From Rhynochetos jubatus (lineage: Eukaryota > Chordata > Aves > Eurypygiformes > Rhynochetidae): DNA of 64,000 nucleotides. Below are positions 1-13,100 of the stretch, piece after piece (positions within the stretch are counted from its first letter, which is position 1; every line of letters starts with the position of its first letter). The notes beneath the pieces are model-generated. The model made no database searches. It worked only from the letters and a program-made list of their open reading frames with translations, and was not told the origin of the DNA. Location of the stretch: the NCBI GenBank assembly GCA_027574665.1, contig CM050651.1:10851501-10915500 (forward strand), in the 5' to 3' direction. A program made the translations under genes and the position numbers.

Positions 1-1450
1 TTTATTTTTTTATTATTACTCTGCAAAGGTCTCAGAACATGGAAAATACCAGCTGAGATACAGAGAGGTCAGATCTCTGATGATACGATGTCATGTCACT
101 TTTTTCTTTTACAGACTGGAATCAAAACAAGTCTTTTATCTTAGAACTCTAGCGTCCAGAACTAACAATTGTATTTCCAAAAAATAATACCATAGACTTA
201 CTCTGCAGTTCAAAGGAGAAAGAATATTTGGTAGTAGCTATCAAATATTCAGTGATTACTGCAGAAGAGTGCTGCCATGCAGCTTCTAGCTGACCTGTTC
301 TTCAAGTGTCCTGATGTAACAGCCACTCAAAACCTTGAAGATGGCACTCCTCCACCCAAACAGAGGTATTTGTGCCACAACTGGTTTTCCTAAATTCCCT
401 TCAGGAATAGGCACATCAGCTTCTCCCGAGGCAGAAATCCAAAAGTCAGAGGCTAGCAAAGTTCTTGGTCCCTACACTGTCAAGGGAGCAGGTTGTAGAG
501 TCATTTGCAATTAGATACTAATCCTGCTCTGCCATTAACTCACTGACTTGGGACAAATTCAGATTTGTGTCAGTTTGCTATCTTTTTCACTGACAGGTCC
601 ATCCCTGCATATTACAGAGGAACACAGTATTTGCAAAGCACACTGACCTATACATCAACCTTTGTACTTTTACAGCAGATAATTATCTCTTCCCCCCCCC
701 CCTTTTTTTTAGCATTCTGAAAATACTGTGATTCCTTTTCTAAGCATCAGGAATCAAAACCCACCGCTGTTCTGCTTCAGCCTGCTCGCTTTGTTTCTGG
801 GAATCAGTGCATTCCTATATATACACGTCAGCCTTCAAAAAGGCTCCCGTTTCTGCAGCTGAGTCTCAGTAACAAAGTGTTAGAGAAATCAAAGCTATCC
901 ATATGTTCATAGGCTTTCAAAAGAAAAAAAAAATCAATGAGTAACTGATGTTTTTAAAGCATTATCAACACAATTAGAATCTCTTTACAAAGATTCTGAA
1001 GACTGGTGTTTGTGTTGTTTCTTTTCTTATTGCCTGGCAATATGACCTGTATATTCCCTGGGTGAGTGACATGAAAAACGTTTCTCCTGTGAAATAAAGC
1101 ACCTGATGTGGGCTCTCCAGGACTCCATTGCAGGGTTGTCAAAGCTTGTTTGAAACCGACCTTGGCTTCCTTTTTAGTAAAGTAAATATAGCACTACCCA
1201 TTTTACTTTACAAGCTGAACTTAAAGACTGCCTCTGCAGCATGGGGTGTTATCAATATGCTAGGCATAACTGTTACCAGATAAGAAAAGCAACAGTTGAT
1301 GATACCTAAAAAATGACCAGGGTTACTCACAATGAAGGAACAATACGAATTACGACTATGACCTTGATATTTTTTTTCCAGTATGTTACAATTACTAAAG
1401 TGAAGGTCAGGCTGGAAATGTGTACCTATTTTTCAAATGGCTAAAACAGC
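1..1450. other. Non-coding sequence, no gene recognised
   Basis: This stretch is AT-rich and has stop codons in all frames at the density expected of non-coding DNA. No exon or RNA gene was recognised. The only local oddity is a run of 11 C followed by 8 T at 692-710. It ends where the CR1 3' tip begins. Confidence 0.6.
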
Positions 1451-2310
1451 AGAATCATACAGAATTGTTTGGGCTGGAAGGGACCTTAAACGTCATGTAG
1501 TTCCAGCCCCCATGCCATAGGCAGGGACACCCTACACTAGACCAGGTTGCTCCAAGCCTCATCCAGCCTGGCCTTGGACACTTCCAGGGATGGGGCATCC
1601 ACGGCTTCTCTGGGCAGCCTGTGCCAGTGCCTCACCACCCTCTCCAGGAAGAATTCCTTCCTGATACCTAATCTCCATCTCCCCGCTTTCAATTTAAGCC
1701 TGTGACCCCCTGTCCTGTCACTAAAGGCCCTTGTAAAAAGTCCCCCTGTATTTTTTTTGTAACCCCTTCAGGCACTGGAAGGTGCTATAAGGTCTTCCCG
1801 GAGCCTTCTCTTCTCCAGCCTGAACAAGCCCAACTCCCTCAGCCTGTCACCATAGGATAGATGATCACAGGGCTGAAGCACCTTTGTGGCCTCCTCTGGA
1901 CCTGCTCCAACTGGTCAATATCCTCCTTATGTTAAGGGTCCCAGAGCTGGACACAGAACGGCAGGTGGGGTCTCACGAGAGCAGAGGGGGAGAATCCCCT
2001 CCCTCAACCCTCTGGCCACACTTCTCTGGATGCAGCCCAGGATACGGCTGGCTTTCTGGGCTGCCAGCGCACACTGCCGGCTCACGTCCAGCTTTTCACC
2101 CACCAGTACCCCCAGGTCCTTCTCCTCAGGGCTGCTCTCGATCCATTCTCCACCCAGCCTGTACTTGTATTCGGGATTGTCCTGACCCAGGTGCAGGACC
2201 TTGCACTTGACCTTGTTGAACTTCACGAGTTTGGCAGTGGACCAGCTCTCCTGCCTGTCAAGGTCCCTCTGGACGGTATCCCTACCCTCCAGGGTGTCGA
2301 CCGGACCACA
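1451..2310 (-). mobile_element. CR1 LINE retrotransposon, 5'-truncated, avian type
   Basis: Read on the minus strand, this is the 3' part of a CR1 non-LTR retrotransposon. The 3' tip at 1451-1480 has the CR1 ending, in which the text 'cttccagcccaaacaattct' leads into a final ATGATTCT-like repeat. Upstream on the minus strand are the familiar CR1 3' blocks ('ggcacaggctgcccagagaa' near 1605-1625, 'ggctggagaagagaaggctc' near 1800-1820). Further upstream lies reverse transcriptase coding sequence. It breaks off near 2310, which is the usual 5' truncation of target-primed insertion. I see no clear target-site duplication, as is usual for CR1. The good agreement with remembered CR1 sequence suggests a comparatively young copy; the subfamily cannot be set by eye. 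Confidence 0.95.
1927..2307 (-). pseudogene. CR1 reverse transcriptase C-terminal remnant (frameshifted)
   Basis: The minus-strand frame reads through the distal part of the CR1 ORF2 reverse transcriptase without a stop. It shows the block RDLDRQESW, then KFNKVKCKVLHLG, then RLGGEWIESSPEEKDLGVLV, then RQCALAAQKASRILGCI. These blocks match the conserved order of the palm/thumb region in CR1 elements. After ILPL (about 1975-1990) the frame slips: the expected continuation, which reads like 'VRPH...' in CR1, is found only in another frame, and the open frame soon stops at about 1927. The polymerase active site lies upstream and is missing through truncation, so the product cannot be functional. 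Nothing suggests host expression. Confidence 0.92.
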
Positions 2311-5300
2311 TAGGTAAAACTCAGCTGTAACATACTAATGTCTCATTTATATTAACTAGGAAATGTGTGATAAGGCATTAGCACTCCCTTGTTTTGAAAA
2401 AATTCACATTATTAAAATTACTGCTTTATTAAAAATGTGCAATACAAATATAAAAAGATGAACTGGTCTAGTATTACACAGAAAATCCTGAGTAGCACAA
2501 GAAAAGAAAGCAAAGAAATAGTATCTCTTGTAAAAACTCTAGACTCTACCTAAGAACAAGGCTACGTCTTTCTAAAACACTGACATTTCCTCCAATTTGG
2601 GCTGGGTTTGTAACAGATAGACGTAGTAGATCCATGCCAGTCATGTACCTTATGCAGTACTGTTGAGGACTGGTGTGTGGTCTTCCCTGTGAAGGTTATT
2701 CACAGTCCCAAATTGATGGCTTTTTCCCATGTAAAAAGGACATTCCTTGTCACAACCCACATCAGTTGAAACCTGGTGCCGCTGGAGACTAGATATAGTT
2801 GCTCCTTGCCCTCAAATGTGTTAAAATCAGCAGGATTTCTGCATTTAAGGAGCAGTCAGCTTGTTTTAAACAAAGCTAATATAACAAGAAACAAAAAGTG
2901 GAGCCAGAAAGATGAAAGATAGCTTGGTTTAATACAATTCACATTCATCTCTCGAAAGCAGAGAAGAGACAATATTGCACTTACAACTAGCACAGTCCAA
3001 CCAAAGTATTCTCATGTCAAAAAATCACTCAGGAATAGCAACTAATTGAGCAGTTCTCCATTTAAAAATTCTAATAACAATGTGCATAATAATCATATTC
3101 CATGACCTTGTCATAAGCAGAAACAATTTATTCTCATAGCTAATGGCTTCAATTATAGCTTTGGTTACTGTTTGACTTCCTTCCTCAACGTTTTGAGCTG
3201 TCAGCCACACAGAGGACAAGAGGACAGGTACAGCTGAGATCTGCAAGTGGAAACCAACGTAAAGCCTTCATTTGCTTATTCAAGAACGTGCCAGCTATGA
3301 TCTATGGAACAGGGGTCATGTTCTTTCAAATGTTCTGCTAGCAGGTAGAAGTAGGTAGAAGTTTGCACCGAACTAGCTCTTCATGCCTTGCATCAGCTTT
3401 TAACAACCCTGAGCAGGATTTTAGGACATAACATGTAGTCTCGAGCAGAAAGATTTATCAGTACTACTCAAAAACCTCCAAGCTCTAAATAACCAAGGAA
3501 AACTGAGATTCCCTAATTCTATCAATTAAAGCAAAATATAGTGAAGATTACGCTCAAAATAAGCGAGAAACCAACACAGAATACTGAAGAATGACGGCAC
3601 AGATCCAGAAAGCAACCCATTTCTAACTATATCCAAGGCTTATTAACATCCTAGAAAGCAACATAAAAAGAGAGACCAGCAAGAAGATACCTCTGCCCAC
3701 AGAACTTTAACATGCACATAGGACTTGTCTGCTAATGGCATGACCACTGCCTTGGCTATGATTAGTTAAGTGACCCAGACAACCAGTAAATAACAAACTT
3801 CTCTTATTTGAGTGAGAGGATCTAAAACTCATGCAGTCAAAACCTGTAACAGCCACGGATTCTGCAACTGCAGGACACAGGTGGGCCTCTAACGCACTGT
3901 GCTGCTCTGAGTCAGTAACAGGCACTGCAATGTGTCACCAGCAGCTTGCGTGAGAATTTTAGTCTCCTTGGCACCAGATGCTTGCCTAATGACTTACTAT
4001 AAGTTCCTCTCTTATAGATGGGCAGGGAAGCTACATTTGTTAGGGTTACAGTTCCAGACTAATGTGGCATTAGGACTAGCAATTTTCAACAAATTTGCTG
4101 AGAAAATTTCCTTGCTAATGTACACCATAGGTTAGTTTTACAGACCGAGTGTTCTCGATTTAAAATATTATTGGTATAAACGGCCTTGCTAGATCATTAC
4201 TGCCCAGCTCCTTTTTTTATATGCAATACTTCATGTATGTGTCTTGTATAATGTACCATAAACTATTATATTCACAGTATACATTGGTGAATTACACACC
4301 AATTACACCAATTACATACACACTGTGCAGTCTATACATATATATGCACTGCGAACACACGTCTCTTACAGCAATTCTTACAAGCGTCTTCTGTTTGCTT
4401 CTAAACTAAAGATATAAGATTAGGCGTCTGGCTGTAAAAATGCCCTCTGCTGTTGTGATTATTTCCTGTGGGTCACCTCACCATCTGCTTTTGGAACAGA
4501 TGCATCGCTGTCTGGTGCGCTCACGAATACCAACTGACTGCCTGACCTTACTTTGGTGGTGTGCTAGAATAGCAGGCGGCTATACCTGCTAGACTTTTCT
4601 GCCAATATTCAAACAAGACCCATACTAGCTTGAATTTGAATGATTTTTTACAGATTTCCACTGAACTGCTTTCATCATCGGACTTTGATATCATTCTTTT
4701 TAGAAACTAATGCATTAATGTTCTGAGCAGAAAGACCTTGACAGGGAATAAAACTAGTTCCAAGGTTCTCTTGCACTCTTTGGCTTCTTTCTAAATATTT
4801 CCATCATCTTGTGATTTTTGTATGTACAAACCATAATACCAGGATTATAATTCTCACACAGAACTAAACCATGGAGTGTTGTAGTTACACAACGGAAAAG
4901 AGAAAAAAAAAATTTCCTCTTTCTCTTATGCCCAACAGGACACAATCACTGTGGACAATTTAAACAACTAAAAGCTTTAAAGATTCCATATACCAGGGCC
5001 AGATACCCCACAAAAGCCCCAGACTGTTTATGAATGCTGTTTGTTATACAGCCCATACAGTTCTGCTGGCCAAAAGTGTCCACATCTCCATTAATCAAAT
5101 AACTAAAACTCACACAAGCTTCAGTGTGAGGCTTACATGCACTGAATGCAAAACCAGGACAGATAGTCTGCTGTGGTATTAACCATATAATGACACGAGC
5201 TATCCTGTAAATAACAAGCTGGTACTTAGGAGTATGTGACATTGAGGATTGATAGAATTTTACATGCTCAAGAGCACCATCCTGTTGCCTGTGAAATGCT

Positions 5301-7429
5301 GCTTTGATTTCTCAAATAACAGCTGTCAATACTTCAATATTTTGTCATTCATACTTTCTTCCAAAGAGAAAAACAGAACATAGAATTCAGTGTTTTCTAG
5401 AAGCAACTGACAATTTTAAAGACTTGATACTGCTGAAATACAGAAGGTATTTTCTGTTTACTTGTCCAAACGCAATAGCTCCAAAAATACAGGTCTGTTT
5501 AGTTCACTTCATTTTCTCAGTAACAACAATCCTACTGTCCAAAAATAACTTAATACAGTATGATTAGGAGCTTCTGTTAACCTAAAATACTGTTCCAGAG
5601 AAGACAAAAAGATAAAAACCCACATTCCTTACTTAAGGGCAGCGACAGCAGCATAGGGTTAAAAACTGGCAGATGCCTCTTCTCCAGCATCTTTACCAAA
5701 ACTAATTCCTCTGTTGATTTGTCCAACAACACAGAGAATCAAGTGAATAATTGACCATAATAAGGCAAATGAATAACTTGCAGCTTTTCCCAAATGTCTT
5801 CTGTGTTGTACCTGAATAGTCACTTATAAGTGTTAGAATCTGGTAAAACATGGCCCCAAAAACGTGACAAGTAAAGACATTTAGCAGCTTAAGAGATCAG
5901 GTATACGTTTTGCTGTCTTTACTCTGGTCAGGAACACCCAAGATTATGTGGTAAGGACTGACCTGCACACTACAGATGGGTATCAGTCAGCCTTCCTCTC
6001 TACTGTGTGCTGGCACCTACTGACAGCGCGTTATTTGCACAGTGAAATGCAGCACACTACAAAACTGCTATTTTTGTTGGATCAATTTCTGAGCCATTTA
6101 TGCTCATTTCTGAGAGTTCCAAAACCCAGACATTTTGGAATCATAATATAACCCACGATGCTAAAAGAGCATGATATGAATTCTGGTTAGCCAGAGTCAC
6201 CCAGGAAAGCTTGCTTGTCACCTACATGGCCTTCCCCCCACCACCCAAAAAAAAGCTGCCTGCAGCTACACTTCAACTGAGCATCACAGTTTACAAAGAC
6301 AAAATTTGCTCTTGATCTAAGCAACTTAGCAGCCAGTGTTTTCTGCTGCGTGATTTGAAATGAGAAGCTTATCAAGGTATAGAACAACACAGATAATGGC
6401 CCTGTTCCTAATGACTGTTAACTCCATCACACCGCTCTGAACCTCATGGTTATTAGCACAGCAGATGGTTGAGATTTCTGACACCTGTCCCAGCAGTTTT
6501 GGTTTTGCTACAGCTGGCAGACATACATACACAAAAGCCATTTGTCAAAAACTAATTGACAGAAGCCAAGTTGGGTGAAATTATATTTGCTGAGAATAAA
6601 TTTATTGCTAATAATAGCTGAGTTTGAGTAAGGAAGTATTTCTCTCTGGTATGTATAATCACTACTCCATGGAAGTACATGGATGTACTTTATTATTACA
6701 CATAATTAAAAATAAAACAAGAGGTGGCTTATAGCACATTACTTTGTGCCAAATCTAGCCATCTAAGATTATTCACACATAGTGGTCACCAACAGTATTC
6801 TCAGGCAGGTGCTTTCATCACTTTTGCTTCTCCATTTATGCAGAAAAAATGTGACTTGATTCAACTTTATTTCTACATGCAGTACTAAAACTACAAAGGA
6901 TTTTTTTTTTTTTAATAGTTAAAGCACTCTCCAAGCCATCCAGATTCTGGAAACCATCTGTAGTCCAATAAGCAAGGTATCTGCCACAGGCTCTGTGCTG
7001 ACCTGACAGCACAGGGTCACAGGCCTTATGAAGAGTCTGTTTTGGCTTGAGCTGGTTTCAGCTTCTTTCATATTAAATACCTAGAGGGCAGGTGACTACT
7101 TCCTCCTGTGACATGCTTAGGGCTTCCAATGCTGTGGGTGAGAAAAGCCTGGCACCCCTGGATCAGCCCTTTGTAGTCCCTTTGGGTGCCCTGAGGCCAT
7201 GGAGGACAGTTCATTGAAGATTAAAAGCGTTAAAAAAAGGAAATCAAGGTGGACATAAGACCAAAGCACAGGCTTTCATTTTGACCATAACATTCCTCCT
7301 GGCAAGGACCCCAGGATGCTGGCAACACACTTCTAAAGAGTTGGGTTTTACAAAGAGGACTGAAACTGCCAACCTTAAGCTCCAGAAACACACTGGAAGG
7401 GTTAGTTTTGTTTTTTTGGCAGTTATGCT
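2311..7429. other. Non-coding sequence, no gene recognised
   Basis: AT-rich sequence with only short chance reading frames. None showed a recognisable domain together with splice sites. Small features are a perfect 10-bp tandem duplication (AGGTAGAAGT, 3343-3362), a locally repetitive AATTACACC stretch near 4291-4315, and a T tract at 6901-6913. No RNA gene was recognised. Confidence 0.6.
3343..3362. repeat. 10-bp tandem duplication
   Basis: AGGTAGAAGT occurs twice head to tail with no mismatch. It is most simply a recent slippage or duplication event; no function is suggested. Confidence 0.8.
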
Positions 7430-7492
7430 AAAAAACAAACAAACAAACAAACACAACCAAAACCCAAAACAAAAACCCCACCATCAAACAAG
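7430..7492 (+). repeat. (AAAC)n microsatellite and A/C-rich tract
   Basis: The plus strand holds AAAC repeated about five times from 7434, then decays into interrupted AACCCAAAAC-type sequence up to about 7490. Similar tracts without G or T recur through the left half of the window, for example near 7921-7958, 10110-10140, 23151-23195 and 30001-30080. Confidence 0.85.
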
Positions 7493-10137
7493 GCAGATAG
7501 CAGCAAAATTATTTTTCCCATAATAGCACTTTAACAGTATTTTCCCATAACAAGCTTTTTAGTGTACATATTCAATAAGGAAAAGACAATTTGGGCAACA
7601 GTAATTTAAGAGCAAAGTATTCTTTATAATTCTACCCCAATGCCTCATGGGAGTCAGTGTAAGAGTCTACTATTGCCCACTCCCTTCCCACTGCACACGA
7701 GAGAACGTAAGGCACCATGCAACTGAAGAGACAGCGATGTCAAGAAAGGCAAAATCCAGCCACAAAGGCTATCCTGCTAAGGCTGATGACCTGAGGCACT
7801 GGAGCTGGATCCCGTTTTAAGTCAATCTGAGGTTGGAAAAAGAAACAAACAAAAGAAACCCCAAAATTGCCCCCCAGAACACCACACTCTCAGGGAAAGA
7901 GACACTTTGTGACAAGTAGTAAAAAAAACAAAACAAAACACACCAACCAAAACCCAGTTCAGTAAAGGAACACAATCTGACGGAAAACATTACACCAGTC
8001 AGTCTTCAGTTATTAAGCAGGTAGCACATTCTCCGTTACACAGGAGCACATTTGTAACCATGAACTATAAGGATATACACTTTGAAATGCAGCACAAAGC
8101 ATGAGCATTCACACATGCAGCATCCATCCAAAGGAGACAGCTAAGCCTACTATACACGCAGAGTAAGTGCCATCTGGCTAACCTGTAACACCTCAAGCCC
8201 TATTCAGAAAGTTCATTTGCTTCTTACGTCTTTCATTGAGCAGATGGACCACAGACAGAAATTGCTAGCTTCTTGCATCAGCTCACTGAACGTCTAGTAG
8301 TTGTGAGGGTAGCTGGAGCTCTACTTCACTCTATCAGACAGACTTTCCACCTTTGTGGTTGCCTGATGACTTTGAGGCATGAAAATTTGTCCTCAGCATG
8401 TATACCTGTGCCTGAAAGCACAGTGGGAAGTTTACTAAAGGTGCAGCTGCTTTAATGTTTTAAAGAACAATTAGATTATGGGAATATTCACATTTGTCAT
8501 ACTGTAATGTCTTTTCCACTTGCATATTGTTGCCCTGTTAGTATTGTACTATATGAACAATGTATTTGGGATGACTCTCTCTTAAACAACAGAAAATTTT
8601 ATTTGTTTTTTAATAAAACTAACTCCCTTGTTACATTTTCAATCTGTGATGGAATATGTAATTTGCCTCTAAGACAGCACCCTGAAAAACAGAGTGGAAA
8701 ATCACTTCTCTACGTCTCTCAAGACTCATCTCAGACAGGAAAATGGTGAGCGTAAACCAGCCTTAAACAGACCCTGCCCCGTCCACTGCTTATTGGAAAG
8801 GGAAACTTTATTGATTAATATAATCTAAACCCCGTATTTGAAGGAGCAGCTGTTTATGATAGTGAGAACATGACATTTAACCTGCTCTCTCTGTGCTGCC
8901 TTCTGTATGTTCATGGTTATCACACTGCTACAGCTGCTAAGAATCTTTGCGCAGACATACTGTCTTCATCACATCTGCAGACATGTAATATACACTCCAC
9001 TGTAAACTCTTCTGCGCAACTACGATGAAACTTACATTCTCTTGGTTATCTCAAGTGCCACTGGGAGGAAGGAGCCGTAAAAACTTGTTTCTCTTGGCTT
9101 CACATGCACAGCTGCAGTTACTACAGCATTCTTTCACGGAGAGTAATGAGGTGTTCAGCTAGGAGCTTATCGCTATGATGAGACGCTAACAACAAGTAAA
9201 CTGACAAATATTTGAGTAAAGGGATTGTGAAGGAGGGAAAGGGAGCAATGTTAATCTCTATCAACTGCTAACACCAATCCCCAAACAATCTGCTTGTGTG
9301 CCACAGAAAATCACTGCACTTTACTTCAAGCCTCTTAAAGGGCCGGTTTCACTACAGACACGCTGAGCAGATTTTGCACAGACTCGTACAGTAAGAAGAT
9401 GCAGAACCATTCTTCAGAAGAAATATATTCATATAAAATACATAAATGCGTATACATCTAGGAGAACTATACATTAAGGCGGAGTTTGTCCTCTGTTTTA
9501 AAGTCGGGCATAGTACGCTGCTGGTCTATTACACTGTGTATCACTGCCCCATAACTCACATCACTTCAAACCAATGTCACGCTCACTCTATTAGTGTGGC
9601 CACAAGAACACGATATAAAAATGATCTCAGCCACCAATGTTCTCGCAGGCTGAGAGCTTTGAAGCCATTTTACTGTAATACACAGAATATACACTGCTGC
9701 AATTGCTGGGTTGTTCATTTTAGTCTCCTGGTGGCATTTACTGAAAAGCCATCAATTTATGTCAGTTTTCATAAACACTACAGTCTGGGACTTTGAAACA
9801 GCATTCTCTCCCTACTACTCTTTTTCTAATAAATGACAAACTAAGTAAGTAACATCTGTTAAACAGAAAAAGCAAAGTGTAACTTATATATTGCTTGTTC
9901 TGAGGTGAAGGATACTATTACAAAAACCTAAATGGTATCTGCCCTATTAATTTTTGCAAATATACATGAACCTGATAGGAAGTAATGTATTTGCCTAAAC
10001 CACCCATACAGTCACAACGTTGTAAAAGCAGACAGACCAATTCACAAATAGTATCTGCCAAACACTCTCATTCTGGGGAAAAACACCTCTTTAAACCTCT
10101 CATAAAAAAGGAACAAACCACAACAAATAAACCAGAC
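7493..10137. other. Non-coding sequence, no gene recognised
   Basis: Mixed AT-rich sequence with a second A/C-only tract near 7919-7958. No exon, RNA gene or mobile element was recognised. The stretch 9440-9790 is slightly richer in CpG than its surroundings and has no obvious repeat structure, so it might be conserved non-coding sequence, but I have no direct evidence. Confidence 0.55.
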
Positions 10138-10192
10138 ACCCCCAACACCACCACCACCCCCCCACCCCCCACCCCCCCCCATACTCCTCCCC
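10138..10192 (-). repeat. C-rich tract with G-quadruplex potential on the minus strand
   Basis: After (ACC)n-like sequence, the plus strand has C7 (10157-10163), A, C6 (10165-10170), A, C9 (10172-10180), an 8-nt spacer and C4 (10189-10192). The minus strand therefore has four runs of at least four G separated by loops of 1, 1 and 8 nt, which satisfies the usual intramolecular G-quadruplex pattern. The plus strand could form an i-motif. It lies at the end of a longer A/C-rich tract that starts near 10105. Confidence 0.85.
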
Positions 10193-13100
10193 TTTTTGAG
10201 CAACAAAAATGTGAGCAACAAATCCTACAGATACTGTTTCCTGATAGGAATAGGTAAGACCACTGGTAATTGCTGTAAAAGTTTTAGCCTGCTGAATTTG
10301 AGTCTGGCAGTATAACTTTATTTTGTATTTTACTACTGCCCCTTGGATTTAAACAGCAGAGAAATTTGGTTCATACTAGTTTCTTATTTTTCATGTGTTT
10401 CCTATCACAACAAATTCCATTTTTATGTGCTAACATCAGTGAAACACAAGGCAACTGGTTTGATTACACGAACAAGAGACAGCAAAACACTGGGAAGAGC
10501 ACAAAAAACCCATGCAGCATTTACTTCTGACAAGAAGAATGACTTTAATGTCGCTACGCCATCCTCCTCACAAATTTCTTCCTACCGAGAACGTTAATCA
10601 ACGCGTCTCACTGACATGGCAGTAGTTGTCAACCCTCCCGGTTGTTATATTGCTGTAGAGAACATCTAGTGCAGCTTCACCCACAGCTGAACTCCGAGAA
10701 CACTGTAGCAGTGGTCAGTGGACAGATGACTGAGACCTATCTGCTTTGCTGCAACACCTTCCCTTTTACGCTGGGCAAGCCACTTCCAGTCACCCAGTAG
10801 AGGTATAGATTTATTATTACTATTTTTCTCTTTCACTGAAAGACATTTTCATTACTTGTAAAAAATCTTTTTTTTCTTTTGAAGAATGATTTGGTGACCA
10901 AGGGAGAAAAAATGCCTGAAGTTCACTTACAAACTATTTGTTGTGATTATTTCTTACAGCATTTGGCATACAAAATTTCAGCTTTGTTTACTGAAACCAC
11001 ACCTCCACAAGTCTTGTATGATCCCTGGGTCATAAGAAATACTTGACATCACTAACATCTTCCTCTTTGGGAAACTGAAGAGGTACCAAGCAGCTTGCTA
11101 CAATTACATCAGAAAATTATGGCACTCTCTGCAAGAAAAAACTGAATTTAACAAATTCCAAGCCAGTGTCTTCAATACCAAGTTTGCCTCCCTCATCTTC
11201 TGTTTTCATTTCTTAGCTCAATGATCCAGATTAAGCAAGCAAGAAATGATCTCAAACCACATGTCCTGAAATTTTGATTTGCACATGGGCGGTCAGGCCA
11301 AAACCACCAAAGGTGGAGACAGTGGATCTACAGAGTATAATTAGAAGATTTTAAAGCTTCAGAACAGACTATGGTTATGAATTCAAACCTAATTTACATA
11401 GAAGGCAATGATAAAATACTGGTAATTTAGAAACACCTAATACCTAAAGAAAAGATTATTTAATGAAGAAGTTAACTCAAGAATGAGAAGAAATGACTAC
11501 AATTAAAACTTGCCAGCTCAGCTTCTCCTCCTTTTTTCAGTTTTAGGGATAACCAGGTTTACTTTTTATGCATTATTTGTTGTGTTATCATTATCACCAC
11601 TGATCTCAGAGCTTGTAAGATTTATTTTCCTTACTGTTTTCATTGAGCTAAACAAACTGCATTTTATATGTGCATATGGAAACATGTCAGTACCACAATT
11701 AACAGAACCATGATCTCCCTCTAGCAGAGTATGTTAGACACGGAAACGTTCAAAGTAACTCTACAGACGCTATGGGATTACCTGCATATTGCCCACAGGG
11801 GCACTGCTGAATCAGGATGCATGCACTGACACACACTGCTGCTAAGCACACTACGTCAGCCTCCAGATTATCCTGCTTTAAGGGCTCACATACGCAGCAT
11901 GCTCATTTCTCACACAAAGGTGACCTTTTCCAAGCCAGCCCTGCTGGTGGCACTGATGAGATCTAGAGGCTGCCCTCTCAAGCAGAAAGGACAAATTGGC
12001 TCAACTGGTAGGCATTAAATGGACCACTTGGCTGCACCAAAGAAATTTGACAAGTGAAAAAAATGTTAAGCTTTTCTGAGGTGTTGAAAACTATTTTAAC
12101 TCTGAGTAATTATTTCCCTTTAAAACAAAACACACAGCACTTAGAGGAGAAGAAACTGTTATATTGCATTCCCACATGCATAACTCTTACAATCCACGTC
12201 TACCTTCCTGGATGTGAATACAGCCCTCACCTCACTAAATAATCCATGTCAGACTGAGTTATCACCCAAAGGTGTTTGCTGCTTTGGTTAGTATCAGTAA
12301 GGATACCATTACCTGCACGTAACTGCATTAAACTCTAAAACATCTGTGGCAAGGTTAGAGGGATGAAATTCCAGCAACTAGAGATTTAAATAGAGGAAAA
12401 GATGCAGACGTGGGAGGAGTTTCCCTACACTATCCTTCAGTGCTTTTCTTATTACATGGTTACTGTTTCTCTCCCTGCCTCATCCTACTCAATTAATACT
12501 GACCAGGCGCTTGCTGCATGTTTGCTTCTTCATACATCTTGGCCTCAGGCCTAATTCCACCAAGTCCAGAGAAGTGCTCTGATTCAACACTGGCACCCAC
12601 GTGGTACTCGGCCCTGTTGCTCAGTGAGTGGCAGACCTGCTACCAACAGGAACTCTCTTTTTCCCCCAGGGTGACCACAGGGGTTGCAGTCCAAGTTAGG
12701 TAGCCTCCACTACTTCTGGAGTCTTGTCCTTACCAACTGTGGTACAGAATCACTGCATATCCTAGAGATAAACAAAATCACTATTTCTAAGCTACCTTTC
12801 CCCCCAGTTTGCAAGGTTAATTTAATTTTTAAAAATGTTTTTAATACTTAATAAAAGGCACTATGTGAAAACTTAATAATAATAAAAAAATAATTGTCCA
12901 CCTGCTACTCCTGTGATGCTCACCTACATTTATTACACAGTAGATATCATCAGCAACATCTTCACCTGAGTACATGTCAGAAAGCTTATTAACATTATTA
13001 AATAAATTGCTTTACCTCTTGTTTCTATTTAGAAAACAGGTTTATTTAGAGCCAGCAACCAGGGCAAAATTAAGGCAGCTATGGACACCTTCAGTAAGTA

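Noticed and set aside
1884..2210. Plus-strand open frames over the CR1 copy
   Set aside because: Antisense shadows of the minus-strand CR1 reverse transcriptase.
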